DNA of 64,000 nucleotides. Origin: an uncultured Clostridia bacterium (lineage in GTDB: Bacteria > Bacillota > Clostridia > Oscillospirales > Ruminococcaceae). The first letter of the stretch is position 1. Each line of letters starts with the position of its first letter. The notes under the pieces were generated by a model. That model did not search any database and was not told where the DNA came from. It saw only the letters and a list, made by a program, of their open reading frames with translations. The DNA is taken from assembly GCA_947632025.1 (NCBI GenBank), contig CANRNN010000001.1:62001-126000 (forward strand). Reading direction: 5' to 3'. The position numbers and the translations under genes are program-made. This document shows, in pieces, positions 50,655 through 59,620 of the stretch.

Positions 50655-52470
50655 TGTTAACGCCTTTCGTTAAACTTTCGGATTTTTTCCTGTCCGGAGT
50701 GATAAGGCAATCTTTCCCGTATCCTATAAGGTCACGGCGTTTTGCCATGGTAAGAGCTTCTTCGACAAGCGAGCGGTTTTTCGGGTCGTAATATTGCAGC
50801 AAAGCGCGCTGCATTGCCTTTTCCTCTGACGTTCTCGGAACGAAAACAGGTTCCATAGTGTACGGGTCAAGACCTGTATAGAACATTGCAGTAGAAATAG
50901 TTCCGGGCGTTGGATAAAAATCCTGAACTTGTTCGGGTTGGATATTATGACGCTTCTCAAATACAGCAAGTTCTATTGCCTCTGCAAGTGTACAGCCGGG
51001 GTGCGATGACATAAGATACGGCACGAGATACTGCTCCTTGCTGCATTTTTTCGTGGAAGCATAGAATTTCTTTTCAAATTCCTCGTAGACCTCGATATGC
51101 GGTTTTCCCATCAAATCAAGGACCTTGTTACTTGCGTGTTCGGGAGCAACTTTCAGCTGCCCGCTGACGTGATATTCCACAAGCTCGTCCAGAAAAGTAC
51201 TGTTCTTTTCAAGGAGCATATAATCGAATCTTATCCCGGAGCGGATAAACACCTTTTTAACGCCCTTTATTGAGCGAAGCCTGCGCAAAAGACAAATATA
51301 CTCGCTGTGGTCGGGGTCAATATTTTTACACGGAACGGGCGCTAGGCACTTTCTGCCTTTGCAAAGCCCGAATTTCTCCTGTTTTTCGCAGGAGGGGTGG
51401 CGGAAATTCGCCGTAGGTCCGCCGACGTCGTGAATATAGCCCTTAAAATTCGGCTTTTCGGAAAGCATAACCGCTTCGTTGTAAACCGAATCTTCACTTC
51501 GGGTCTGAATTCTTCGTCCTTGGTGGAGCGCTATCGAACAGAAATTGCAGAATCCGAAACACCCGCGCGAGTGGGTTATCGAAAACTCAATTTCCTGAAT
51601 AGCGGGAACGCCGCCGTCTTTCTCATACATCGGGTGATATGCCCGCATATACGGCAGCTCGTAGGCGTAGTCAAATTCCTCCTGCGTTACCGAACGCTGC
51701 GGAGGATTTTGCACCAGCATCATATTCCCGTGCCGCTGTACGACAGTTCGTCCGTAAACCTCGTCCTGCTCGTCATACTGCTTTCGGCAGGCTTTCGCAT
51801 AGGCTTTCTTGTTTTCGCGGACAATCTCCAGCGAATCGCACTGCACCGCTCCAAGCGGCGTATTTTCGGGCTTTGTGAGGTAACAAATTCCTCGTAGGTC
51901 ATGCATATCCGAAAGCCTTTGCCCCTGCTTGAAACGGTTAAGCATCTCCGAGAGCGTCACCTCGCCCATGCCATACATCAGAAAGTCCGCGCCGCTGTCA
52001 ACCAAAATCGACGGCATAACGCTGTCGCTCCAGTAGTCGTAATGCGCGAATCTTCTCAGCGACGCCTCCAGACCGCCGATTTCTATCTCTGTATCGGGAA
52101 AAAGCCGTTTTAGTGCCTTGCAGTAAACGATAACAGCGCGGTCGGGTCTGCGCCCGCCTTTTCCGCCGGGGGAATATGCGTCGTCGTTGCGTTTTTTTAA
52201 GGCTACCGTGTAATTCGACACCATACTGTCGATGTTCCCGCCCGTCACCATAAAGCAGAATTTCGGCTTTCCGAGAGCCTTGAAGTCCGCGTCGGACAAC
52301 GGTTGTGCAATAATTCCGACAGTAAATCCCGCTGCCTCAATCATACGCGAAATTATAGCGATTCCAAACGTCGGGTGGTCAATATACGCGTCGCCCGTCA
52401 CGCAGATAAAATCGAGCTGCTCTATCCCGCGTTCGTTCATATCCTCTCTTGAAACAGGCAAAAACGGCAT
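50581..52470 (-). CDS. YgiQ-family radical SAM protein
   Basis: A 629-residue radical-SAM protein of the YgiQ family. The N-terminal YgiQ domain (DAYIDHPTFGIAIISRMIEAAGFTVGIIAQP) precedes the SAM core with the cluster cysteines in RGCFGFCNFC. GGLEASLRRFAHYDYWSD and KVAPEHAS are further conserved stretches. The C-terminal tail is Lys-rich. The reaction catalysed by the family is not established. It is in the operon with an epimerase gene, two bases apart. Confidence 0.92.
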   Translation of the reverse strand: MPFLPVSREDMNERGIEQLDFICVTGDAYIDHPTFGIAIISRMIEAAGFTVGIIAQPLSDADFKALGKPKFCFMVTGGNIDSMVSNYTVALKKRNDDAYSPGGKGGRRPDRAVIVYCKALKRLFPDTEIEIGGLEASLRRFAHYDYWSDSVMPSILVDSGADFLMYGMGEVTLSEMLNRFKQGQRLSDMHDLRGICYLTKPENTPLGAVQCDSLEIVRENKKAYAKACRKQYDEQDEVYGRTVVQRHGNMMLVQNPPQRSVTQEEFDYAYELPYMRAYHPMYEKDGGVPAIQEIEFSITHSRGCFGFCNFCSIALHQGRRIQTRSEDSVYNEAVMLSEKPNFKGYIHDVGGPTANFRHPSCEKQEKFGLCKGRKCLAPVPCKNIDPDHSEYICLLRRLRSIKGVKKVFIRSGIRFDYMLLEKNSTFLDELVEYHVSGQLKVAPEHASNKVLDLMGKPHIEVYEEFEKKFYASTKKCSKEQYLVPYLMSSHPGCTLAEAIELAVFEKRHNIQPEQVQDFYPTPGTISTAMFYTGLDPYTMEPVFVPRTSEEKAMQRALLQYYDPKNRSLVEEALTMAKRRDLIGYGKDCLITPDRKKSESLTKGVNNGKKSISAKKEKKKTVIFHNRGNS

Positions 52471-52471
52471 T

Positions 52472-53374
52472 TTACATTCCTTTCAGATTTTCGTCAATAT
52501 ACTCCAATAAATTTTTTCGTCGAACAGCATTTCTGTTTTCGGAATACTGTTCGTAACTCTCGAAAAGTCCCTTGCAAAGCGGCTTTACGTCCGGCATAAG
52601 TTTCAGCATTTCCGTCACGTCAAGAGCGTATTCATAATCGTAAAACGGGAAATAATTTCTCTGTTCAATTTCGCCGTAAACAAATGAAAATTCAGGATTT
52701 TTCCCTAAAACTTTGTAACATTCCGTTACCCATTCAAGAATATTTACTGTTTCGGAATTTCCGACATTGAAAACGCGCTTTTCGGGCTTCTTTTTCAGGA
52801 GAATTTCAATAAATCGGCACATATCTTCAATATCGAAAAACTGTAGTTTCATTTTCCCGTCTTTCGGAACATAAAATTTGCGGTTCTGCTCCGCGCAGTC
52901 GAAAACAAAAGCCTCGCGGTAAAGGTTATTATATTTTCCGTAAAGATACGGCGGACGAAGTATGTACGCATTCGGAACGCGCTCTAAAAGACGATTTTCC
53001 GCCACAATTTTGTTTATCCCATAATCGCCCCATATGGAATTCGCGCCTGTGGGCATTTCTTCCGAAAACGGCTGCGGCGAAGTTTCTGGATAGACCGCGC
53101 TTGAATTTATCATTACATAGCTTTCAAACTCCCCTAGACCGTTCAGCAGCTCGTCGATATCCGCCGAATTATAAGCCGTCACGTCTATTACCGCGTCAAA
53201 CGAGTAATTTTTCAGCATATCTCCTAGCGCGTGCCTGTCGGCGATTATCGGTATAACGCCCGCCGGCTGCGGACGGCTGCCGCGGTTTAAAACATAAACT
53301 TCGTTTCCCTTCGCGAAATATTCCGCAGTAAAGTGGCTGGCGAAAACCGTTCCGCCCGTTACGAGAATTTTCAT
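52472..53374 (-). CDS. NAD-dependent epimerase/dehydratase (extended SDR)
   Basis: A 300-residue extended short-chain dehydrogenase. The Rossmann start is KILVTGGTVFASHFTAEYF, a divergent GG-x-x-F variant of the usual GxxGxxG. The catalytic YxxxK appears in WGDYGINKIVAE, with a preceding NSSAVYPE serine segment. I chose the ATG at 53374 with GGAGG upstream; the longer frame to 53485 overlaps the deaminase gene. Substrate unknown; probably a nucleotide sugar. Confidence 0.88.
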   Translation of the reverse strand: MKILVTGGTVFASHFTAEYFAKGNEVYVLNRGSRPQPAGVIPIIADRHALGDMLKNYSFDAVIDVTAYNSADIDELLNGLGEFESYVMINSSAVYPETSPQPFSEEMPTGANSIWGDYGINKIVAENRLLERVPNAYILRPPYLYGKYNNLYREAFVFDCAEQNRKFYVPKDGKMKLQFFDIEDMCRFIEILLKKKPEKRVFNVGNSETVNILEWVTECYKVLGKNPEFSFVYGEIEQRNYFPFYDYEYALDVTEMLKLMPDVKPLCKGLFESYEQYSENRNAVRRKNLLEYIDENLKGM

Positions 53375-53384
53375 ATTCCCTCCG

Positions 53385-54653
53385 TTATCCGCAAATCTCC
53401 CGCGCGATTTTTTCGGCTCTTTCGTAGATTTCGTTTTTGTCGACAGTCGTAAACTCGCCGTTTTCGTAGAGAATTTTCCCGTCAATAACGGTCATTTTTA
53501 CATTCTGCTTTGAACCTGCGTAAACAAGATTTTTAGCTATGTTGTGGAACGGGCGCATATTCGGCTGTGAAAGGTCGATTACCGCAAAATCGGCGCATTT
53601 ACCGACAGCCAGAACGTCGCAGTTAAAAAGCCCCATAGCGTGCGCCCCGCCCTTAGTTGCCATTTCCAGCACGTCAAACGCAGGACAAGCCGCCGCGTCG
53701 TTCTCGCGGTACTTTTGCAGAGCTGTTACGAGAAACATCTCGCGGAACATATCAAGGCAGTTGTTAGACGCCGCGCCGTCCGTGCCGATAGCGAAATTCT
53801 TCATTCCGTGCCGCTTCATTTCGCAAATCGGCGCAATGCCGCTTGCAAGTTTGAGGTTAGAAGCGGGATTTGTCACCATATACAATCCCCTGTCGCGGAA
53901 AATCTCCATATCGCGCTCGTCAAACCAAACGCAGTGAAATCCTCCCCCGCCGTACTCGAACATTCCAAGCTTATCGAAAAGCTGCGTCGGGGTCATTCCA
54001 TAACGCTCGCGGCAGCCGTCCACTTCCGATTTTGTTTCGCTGTTGTGCGTATACATCGGAGCTTTGTATTTCTGGGAGAGCTTTGCCAAGCCCTCCAGTG
54101 TTTCGCGCTTTGTGGTATACTCCGCGTGAAATCCAAGCTGATAGGAAACAAGGGGACTTAGAGAATTGTAGGTGTTGAATTCCTCTTCTATCCCCTCTAC
54201 AGTCCCGCCGAAATCGTTTATAGAGCCGCAGATGACTGTTCTGAATCCCATATCTATGTTCGCTTTGGAATACGCGGGAAGCTTGAAATACATATCGAAC
54301 GACGAGGTTATACCGCTTGTGAGGTACTCCATATTTCCAAGCTGAGTAAAAACGTAAATAGCGTCCTCCGTGAGTTTTGCCTCGCGCGGGAAAACCTGAT
54401 TATACAGCCAGTCATTCAGCGGCAAATCGTCCGCGAACGATCGCAGAAAAGTCATAGCGGTATGTGTGTGCGCGTCCTTGAACCCCGGAATTATCAAATC
54501 GCCTTTCAAATCTATTTCGCGGTCGAATTTCTCTGAATTTTCCTTTTTTTCGCCTATATAGGAGATTTTACCACCGTCGGTATGAAGTTCCCCGTCGATT
54601 ATGTTTTCATTCTCCATAGTGAGAATTTTCGCGTTGTGAAACCTTAATTTCAT
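53385..54653 (-). CDS. mtaD: 5'-methylthioadenosine / S-adenosylhomocysteine deaminase-type amidohydrolase
   Basis: A 422-residue metal-dependent deaminase of the TrzN/MtaD group. Metal ligands and catalytic residues are visible in DAHTHTAMTFLR, the MYTHNSETKSEVDGC-GH region, FHCVWFDERD and GTDGAASNN. The product of MTA deamination is methylthioinosine. The gene lies next to mtnA in the methionine-salvage direction, supporting a thio-nucleoside substrate over guanine or cytosine. ATG with GGAAAGG. Substrate preference is inferred. Confidence 0.9.
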   Translation of the reverse strand: MKLRFHNAKILTMENENIIDGELHTDGGKISYIGEKKENSEKFDREIDLKGDLIIPGFKDAHTHTAMTFLRSFADDLPLNDWLYNQVFPREAKLTEDAIYVFTQLGNMEYLTSGITSSFDMYFKLPAYSKANIDMGFRTVICGSINDFGGTVEGIEEEFNTYNSLSPLVSYQLGFHAEYTTKRETLEGLAKLSQKYKAPMYTHNSETKSEVDGCRERYGMTPTQLFDKLGMFEYGGGGFHCVWFDERDMEIFRDRGLYMVTNPASNLKLASGIAPICEMKRHGMKNFAIGTDGAASNNCLDMFREMFLVTALQKYRENDAAACPAFDVLEMATKGGAHAMGLFNCDVLAVGKCADFAVIDLSQPNMRPFHNIAKNLVYAGSKQNVKMTVIDGKILYENGEFTTVDKNEIYERAEKIAREICG

Positions 54654-54665
54654 AGTTATCCTTTC

Positions 54666-55706
54666 CTAACCGAACATATTTTTAAGCGACTCTTTATACG
54701 GATATCGGCAGATACCGCGCTCGGTGATTATCGCCGTGATAAGTTCCGCGTCCGTAACGTCAAAAGCGGGATTATAGCACTTTACGGAATCCTCCGCTAT
54801 AGGCTTTTCAAAGAATTTAGTCTTTATCTCCTCGCCTGAACGTTCTTCTATAACTATCTTATCGCCGCTTTCGCAGTTGAAATCAATAGTAGAGCTTGGG
54901 CAGAAAACATAAAACGGTATCCCGTGATACTTCGCGTTCACGGCGACCGACCGAGTGCCTATCTTGTTTGCAGTATCGCCGTTTGCGGCAACTCTGTCGC
55001 AGCCGACGAAGCAAGCCTGAATTTTTCCCTGTTTCATCAGCATTGAAGCCGCGTTGTCGCAAATAAGCGTAACATCTATCCCCGCGTGATTCAGTTCAAA
55101 CGAGGTAAGCCTTGCCCCTTGAAGCAGCGGTCTTGTTTCATCACTGAAAACATGGAAATTATACCCACGTTCTTTTCCGAGCAACAGCGTTCCAAGCCCC
55201 GTTCCGTATTCATAAGCCGCCAATGCGCCCGCGTTACAGTGCGTTAAAATGCCGTCGCCGTCCTTGACAAGCGTCAGCCCGTTCTCGGAGATAGCCTTGC
55301 ACATTGCCCTGTCCTCGTCGCATATCCTTGTACACTCCTCAAAAAGCAACGGCAGCGCGGATTTTTTTCCGTGCCCCTTTGCCGCCGAAAGCATACGTTC
55401 CACAGCATGACTTAAATTCACCGCTGTAGGACGCGAGGAAATAAGATACTCCCCAAGCCCCGACAGCTCTTTATAAAACTTCCCTCTCTCCTCAAACGCT
55501 ATCTTCTGCGCGAGAACATACATACCGTACCCCGCAGCAATCCCGATTGCGGGTGCGCCGCGAACGCGCAGTTCTTTTATCGCCTCAAAAAGAGCCTGCG
55601 CGTCCTCCAGCCTTAAATATTTTATCTCGTTCGGCAATAGCGTTTGATCGAGTATTTCGACCGCTGCCCTGTCGTCGGAAAGTCTGAGCGTAAAAATCTT
55701 GTCCAT
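54666..55706 (-). CDS. mtnA: S-methyl-5-thioribose-1-phosphate isomerase
   Basis: Converts methylthioribose-1-phosphate to methylthioribulose-1-phosphate. The 346-residue product of the eIF2B-like family has [29 protein letters not shown] with the active-site cysteine, and the acidic residue in [25 protein letters not shown] binds the phosphate. ATG with AGGATAAT. mtnK, mtnB, mtnW and mtnP are not in the window, so how its substrate arises here is open. Confidence 0.94.
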   Translation of the reverse strand: MDKIFTLRLSDDRAAVEILDQTLLPNEIKYLRLEDAQALFEAIKELRVRGAPAIGIAAGYGMYVLAQKIAFEERGKFYKELSGLGEYLISSRPTAVNLSHAVERMLSAAKGHGKKSALPLLFEECTRICDEDRAMCKAISENGLTLVKDGDGILTHCNAGALAAYEYGTGLGTLLLGKERGYNFHVFSDETRPLLQGARLTSFELNHAGIDVTLICDNAASMLMKQGKIQACFVGCDRVAANGDTANKIGTRSVAVNAKYHGIPFYVFCPSSTIDFNCESGDKIVIEERSGEEIKTKFFEKPIAEDSVKCYNPAFDVTDAELITAIITERGICRYPYKESLKNMFG

Positions 55707-55707
55707 A

Positions 55708-55998
55708 TTATCCTATCGTCGTTATCTTTTTGGATTTCAGTATCTTAAAAAGCGTTTCCCTGTTGAAAACAATGAACTTGTATTCCTCACCGTTTTTCAG
55801 AGAAACAATTACCGCGGGAAAAACAAACGCACGGCTCGCCGAAGCTTGCCTTATCGCGGAGTAAGACATTTTGATGTGCTTTAGTTTTTCGGGCAGAGTA
55901 AGCTTTTGGGCGCGAAAAATTATACCCTTATCATCTGCGTACAATCCCCCGCCTTGAGCACCCTCCCAACAAAGCGATGCGTAAAATGCTTTTTTCAT
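55708..55998 (-). CDS. Small PH/GRAM-like domain protein
   Basis: A 96-residue protein. Alternating hydrophobic strands ([46 protein letters not shown]) ending in a helix [10 protein letters not shown] suggest a pleckstrin-homology or GRAM-like barrel. I chose the ATG at 55998 behind GAGGTGTGT; the longer open frame has no ribosome site. It lies between mtnA and the second COG0523-like gene. Function unknown. Confidence 0.65.
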   Translation of the reverse strand: MKKAFYASLCWEGAQGGGLYADDKGIIFRAQKLTLPEKLKHIKMSYSAIRQASASRAFVFPAVIVSLKNGEEYKFIVFNRETLFKILKSKKITTIG

Positions 55999-56005
55999 AC
56001 ACACC

Positions 56006-56953
56006 TCAGTTGAAATAAACAACTTCGCTTTCGGCTTTTTCAGTGGGAGCAATCATATCCGCGAGAATAACAGGACCCGTGCCCTTATAGCAAGCCTGTT
56101 TTTCCGCGATAACATTTCCCTTGACCTCGACCCAGTCGCCGTCCTTGAACTTCGCTTCATCTGAGCTTTTCACGAGAATACCCACGACCTGAATATCGTT
56201 CGCACAGCAAGTCATAGCTCTCCGCGAGATAACAAAATACCCCTTAGGAACGTTTTTCGCACGGAAAACCATTCCCCTGACGTGAACGTTCTTGCCTTTA
56301 TAGCGCGGCGCATTGCTCATAATGTCAATATACCACAATCCGAAATCGTCATGAATTATTTCGATAGGGTCGGCGTTCACATCGAAAGGCATTTCGTCAT
56401 CACCCTGAAATCCCTGTTCAACGCTTCCGTCAACATATTCAAACATCATATCTATCCGCGGATTGAGAGCCTTAACGGCGCGGCGCAGACGCTTTTTGTC
56501 GACCTTTCCCTGTTCGCAGCGGTTGAAGATTATAATATCTGAAACCGCTATATCGTCCGACAAAAGCTGACGCATATTGTTCATATAAACGTCAAATTTC
56601 GTATGGTCAACGAACATAAATATCTGGTAAAATATCCAGTCCTTCGGGGCTTTTTGCGCCATATCCCGCAAGCTCCACATTCCGTTATATTCGAGCATTA
56701 CACGGGAGGGCTTATGCTTTTTGACGAGAGCCGTTAGATTTTCGGGGTTGAAATTCTCCTCGTCCTCGATATATTCGACCTCCGAATTCGACGCTTTCAG
56801 TATTCTCTCGTCCAACTCGACCTCGCCCTGCTCGCAAGCTATAACAAGCGTCTTTTCGCCCCTGCTGAATTCCTTGTCATTAAGGGTTTCCTCGATAAAC
56901 GTGGTCTTGCCGCTCTCAAGGAATCCTGTCATAAGATATACGGGAATTTCCAT
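56006..56953 (-). CDS. COG0523 GTPase-like protein with C-terminal TIGR03943-like domain
   Basis: A 315-residue protein. The N-terminal G3E-GTPase domain has the P-loop GFLESGKTTF and a DERILKASN switch-like segment, but the CxCC metal motif of true COG0523 chaperones is absent (VIACEQGEVEL stands in its place). The C-terminal 110 residues (YKGKNVHVRGMVF, FVISRRAMTCCANDI, DWVEVKGNVI) match the beta domain of TIGR03943/YcgQ-type proteins, which co-occur with zinc-responsive genes. ATG at 56953 has GGAG upstream; a TTG at 56965 is in frame. Likely works with the next gene in metal delivery. Confidence 0.75.
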   Translation of the reverse strand: MEIPVYLMTGFLESGKTTFIEETLNDKEFSRGEKTLVIACEQGEVELDERILKASNSEVEYIEDEENFNPENLTALVKKHKPSRVMLEYNGMWSLRDMAQKAPKDWIFYQIFMFVDHTKFDVYMNNMRQLLSDDIAVSDIIIFNRCEQGKVDKKRLRRAVKALNPRIDMMFEYVDGSVEQGFQGDDEMPFDVNADPIEIIHDDFGLWYIDIMSNAPRYKGKNVHVRGMVFRAKNVPKGYFVISRRAMTCCANDIQVVGILVKSSDEAKFKDGDWVEVKGNVIAEKQACYKGTGPVILADMIAPTEKAESEVVYFN

Positions 56954-56965
56954 TTTCTTCTCCAA

Positions 56966-58108
56966 TCAGACCCCAAACAGAGCCTTTATCTTATCCTCAA
57001 CGAGTTTTGAGCCTATAACGCACATTCTGCCCGTAACGTCCGCGGGACCTGTTCTTACCTCATACTCTTCAGGAACGAAATCAAAGTGATACCATACCCC
57101 CTCCGCTCCGGGAACGATGCCCTTTGCTCTGAGGACTGTTCCATACTCCTCGCCCGACAACTTTGAAAGAGCGTTTTCCAGCTCTTCTTTCGTGAACTTT
57201 TTAGCGGATTCTATGCCGATAGATGTGAACACCTCGTCCGCATGGTGATGGTGATGATGGTGGTCATGTTCATGATCATGGTCATGACAACCGCACCCAC
57301 ATTCGTCGTCATGGTGATGATGTTCATGTTCATCTTCATCATCGTCATGGTCGTGGTGACAGCAGTGACCATGTTCCTCGTGTTCATCATCTTCATCGTG
57401 GTCATGGTGGTGATGATGCTCGTGTTCATGTTCATCATCGTCATCATCATGATGATGCGAATGACCGCAGACAGGGCAAATATCCTCGTCCTTAAGCAGC
57501 TCGTCCGCGAACTTGTTTTCGGTTTCCATAGCCGCGAGAATCTGTTTTCCGCTTATATCGTCCCAGCTTGTGGTGACAATTGTCGCGTGTTCGTTCAGCT
57601 CGCGCAACATATTCACTGCTTCCTCAAGTTTCTCCTCGGACAGCTTTTGCGAACGGCTGAGAACGATCGTCTTTGCGGTTTCGACCTGATTTTTGTAGAA
57701 CTCGCCGAAATTCTTCATATACATCTTTATCTTGGAAGCATCAACAACAGTCGTGTAGCTGTTAAGTGTTATCTTATCGCTGTTTATTCCCATGACCGCC
57801 TTGATAACGTCGGAGAGTTTTCCTACGCCGGACGGCTCGATAAGAATTCTGTCAGGAGAAAACTCGTCCAGTACCTTTTTCAGAGCCTCACCGAAATCTC
57901 CGACCAGAGAGCAGCAAATACAGCCCTGATTCATTTCTGTTACCTGGATTCCGGCTTCTTTCATAAAGCCGCCGTCTATGCCTATCTCACCGAACTCGTT
58001 CTCAATAAGCACAAGCTTTTCGTTATTGTAGCCCTCCTTAAGAAGCTTTTTGATAAGAGTGGTCTTACCTGCTCCCAAAAAGCCCGAAAACACATCTATT
58101 TTTGTCAT
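56966..58108 (-). CDS. COG0523 (CobW-type) metal-chaperone GTPase with a histidine/aspartate-rich loop
   Basis: A 380-residue G3E GTPase. P-loop GFLGAGKTT (9-17), metal motif CICC (Cys63, 65, 66), and EPSGVGK are intact, with the CobW C-terminal domain after residue 295. Between them, at about 215-289, is a stretch of roughly 75 residues made almost only of His, Asp and Glu plus a few Cys (CGHSHHHDDDDD at its start, CCHHDHDDDEDE, DECGCGCHDHDHEHD), a strong metal-binding sponge. Zinc is the likely cargo; nickel or cobalt cannot be excluded. First gene of a long operon with its own promoter. Confidence 0.92.
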   Translation of the reverse strand: MTKIDVFSGFLGAGKTTLIKKLLKEGYNNEKLVLIENEFGEIGIDGGFMKEAGIQVTEMNQGCICCSLVGDFGEALKKVLDEFSPDRILIEPSGVGKLSDVIKAVMGINSDKITLNSYTTVVDASKIKMYMKNFGEFYKNQVETAKTIVLSRSQKLSEEKLEEAVNMLRELNEHATIVTTSWDDISGKQILAAMETENKFADELLKDEDICPVCGHSHHHDDDDDEHEHEHHHHHDHDEDDEHEEHGHCCHHDHDDDEDEHEHHHHDDECGCGCHDHDHEHDHHHHHHHADEVFTSIGIESAKKFTKEELENALSKLSGEEYGTVLRAKGIVPGAEGVWYHFDFVPEEYEVRTGPADVTGRMCVIGSKLVEDKIKALFGV

Positions 58109-58130
58109 AATAAAACCTTCTTTCTAAATT

Positions 58131-58146
58131 TGTGGATCAAAATCCA
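58131..58146. promoter_or_regulatory. Inverted repeat downstream of the COG0523 promoter
   Basis: TGGAT-CAAA-ATCCA (58133-58146), possible operator; it does not resemble a Fur/Zur box. Confidence 0.3.
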
Positions 58147-58152
58147 ATATAT

Positions 58153-58181
58153 ATTGTACCACATTTTTTAAAAATAGTCAA
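58153..58181 (-). promoter_or_regulatory. Promoter of the COG0523 operon
   Basis: On the minus strand TTGACT (58181-58176) and TACAAT (58158-58153), 17-base spacer. Confidence 0.78.
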
Positions 58182-58189
58182 GATGTGGA

Positions 58190-58222
58190 CACAAAAACAC
58201 CCCGATTTTTTTCGGGGTGTCA
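58190..58222 (-). terminator. Terminator of cheV
   Basis: On the minus strand ACACCCCGA pairs with TCGGGGTGT, followed by TTTTTG. Confidence 0.9.
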
Positions 58223-58231
58223 AGATAATTC

Positions 58232-59125
58232 TCAGATATGGTCGTTCAAGTAATTTATCAGTGCGCCTATCTGCGGCTTTGAGAACTGCGCGTCCGCTCC
58301 GACGCTGTTTCCCTTTACTCTCATCTGCTCGTTAATGAGCGACGAGAACAAGTAAACAGGAATCTTCTTCAGCTGCTCGTCATCCTTGATAAGCTTTGTG
58401 AGGTGATGACCGTCCATCTGCGGCATTTCGATGTCGCTTATTACGCAGGATACATGGTCAAGAATATTTCCGGGAAGAGATTTATGACCGCTGATATACT
58501 CCCAAGCGTCCTTACCGTTGTCGAATGTGACAATATTTTTGTAGCCCGCTTCGGCAAGCGTATTCTTAATAAGTGTATTGAGGAACGGTGAATCCTCCGC
58601 AATAACAATATGCTTTTCAGCCTTAGTCTCGTCTGTCATTGTAGCGCCCGTAGCGTCGATAACAGCCGAACGATTGATATCGGAAACTATTTTTTCAAAA
58701 TCGAGAATAAGAATTATCCTATCGGAAAGTTTAGCGATACCTGTCGCGATATTCTGCGTGCCGTCGCCGGAAATTCTCGGCGGTTTTTCTATATCCTCCC
58801 AGGAGATACGCTGTATTCCTCTTACAGAAGTAACGTGAAAGCCCACGTCCATCTGATTGAAGTTGCATATGATAAGGAGGTCGTGACCGGAATCGTCGCT
58901 TTCTTTATTCAATACCTTATGTAAATCAATAACGGAAATAACCTTGTCACGCGGAGTAAACACGCCCTCAAACTCTTCAGGAGAATCGGGCACGGGAATC
59001 ATCGGCTGATAGTTCATAATTTCGCTTACCTTAGCGATATTTATACCGAAATTCTGTTTTCCTACCATAAACTCAAGCACTTCAAGTTCATTAGTGCCGC
59101 TTTCAAGGAGGATATTGTTTTCCAT
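58232..59125 (-). CDS. cheV: Chemotaxis protein CheV
   Basis: A 297-residue coupling protein with a CheW domain (about residues 1-150: FMVGKQNFGINIAKVSEIMNYQ, GVFTPRDKVISVIDL) joined to a receiver domain (about 165-297) with the phospho-acceptor aspartate in VISDIEMPQMDG near residue 231 and the conserved lysine in FSKPQIG. CheV couples receptors to CheA and is tuned by phosphorylation. It stands alone with its own promoter and terminator; a possible partner in this window is the hydrogenase-MCP fusion. Confidence 0.95.
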   Translation of the reverse strand: MENNILLESGTNELEVLEFMVGKQNFGINIAKVSEIMNYQPMIPVPDSPEEFEGVFTPRDKVISVIDLHKVLNKESDDSGHDLLIICNFNQMDVGFHVTSVRGIQRISWEDIEKPPRISGDGTQNIATGIAKLSDRIILILDFEKIVSDINRSAVIDATGATMTDETKAEKHIVIAEDSPFLNTLIKNTLAEAGYKNIVTFDNGKDAWEYISGHKSLPGNILDHVSCVISDIEMPQMDGHHLTKLIKDDEQLKKIPVYLFSSLINEQMRVKGNSVGADAQFSKPQIGALINYLNDHI

Positions 59126-59152
59126 AAAAAAGACTCCTTACTTTTCCAGATT

Positions 59153-59171
59153 ATGAACGCCCCGCGTTCAT
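59153..59171. promoter_or_regulatory. 8-base inverted repeat in the cheV leader
   Basis: ATGAACGC-CCC-GCGTTCAT, perfect arms, between promoter and start codon; hairpin or operator. Confidence 0.4.
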
Positions 59172-59182
59172 TACTTATTTAT

Positions 59183-59211
59183 ATTATACTATAATCTTTT
59201 AAAAAAATCAA
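59183..59211 (-). promoter_or_regulatory. cheV: Promoter of cheV
   Basis: On the minus strand TTGATT (59211-59206) and TATAAT (59188-59183), 17-base spacer. Confidence 0.8.
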
Positions 59212-59261
59212 GGGTTTTAGTCATATTTATTGGATTTTTTTAATTTTTTTACATTACCCCC

Positions 59262-59290
59262 TTGACAAACCGGAAGGATTATGGTATAAT
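59262..59290 (+). promoter_or_regulatory. Promoter of the YjfB-type gene
   Basis: TTGACA (59262-59267) and TATAAT (59285-59290) with a 17-base spacer, divergent from cheV. Confidence 0.88.
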
Positions 59291-59320
59291 AAATTAAAGA
59301 TTAAAAAGGAGGATTGCGGT

Positions 59321-59506
59321 ATGGAAATGTCAATTGCGGCAATGTCCATGTCAATGGCGGCACAAAACACCCAAAATGCTGTCGCTATCGGGCTTATGAA
59401 AAAAACAATGGAACAGACCGAACAGCAGATGGCAGCAATAACAGAAATGCTCGGTAACATTCCCTCTCCTGACGGTAGGGGGCTGTTGCTAAGCACTCGC
59501 GCGTGA
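59321..59506 (+). CDS. YjfB-type putative motility protein
   Basis: A 61-residue protein with the composition of the YjfB_motility family: an Ala/Met/Ser-rich helix (MSIAAMSMSMAAQNTQNAVAI) followed by LMKKTMEQTEQQMAAITEML. Function of the family is not established; its association with flagellar genes gave the name. AAGGAGG ribosome site, own promoter and terminator. Divergent to cheV, which supports a motility link. Confidence 0.8.
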   Translation: MEMSIAAMSMSMAAQNTQNAVAIGLMKKTMEQTEQQMAAITEMLGNIPSPDGRGLLLSTRA

Positions 59507-59510
59507 GTAA

Positions 59511-59541
59511 AAAAGCACCCTTACAAGGGTGCTTTTTTATT
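59511..59541. terminator. Terminator after the YjfB-type gene
   Basis: AAGCACCCTT / AAGGGTGCTT hairpin with T-run; also faces the convergent methyltransferase gene. Confidence 0.88.
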
Positions 59542-59620
59542 TTGGATCTTTTCTATTTGCTTCCCTAACACCTTAACATTAAACGAATAATTTTAAGCGG
59601 AAATTTACAGGTTTAATTTT

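Noticed and set aside
57242-58171. 309-residue plus-strand frame opposite the His-rich GTPase
   Set aside because: Its Met/Val-rich start is the complement of the His/Asp codons; no ribosome site, and the minus-strand gene has intact family motifs.
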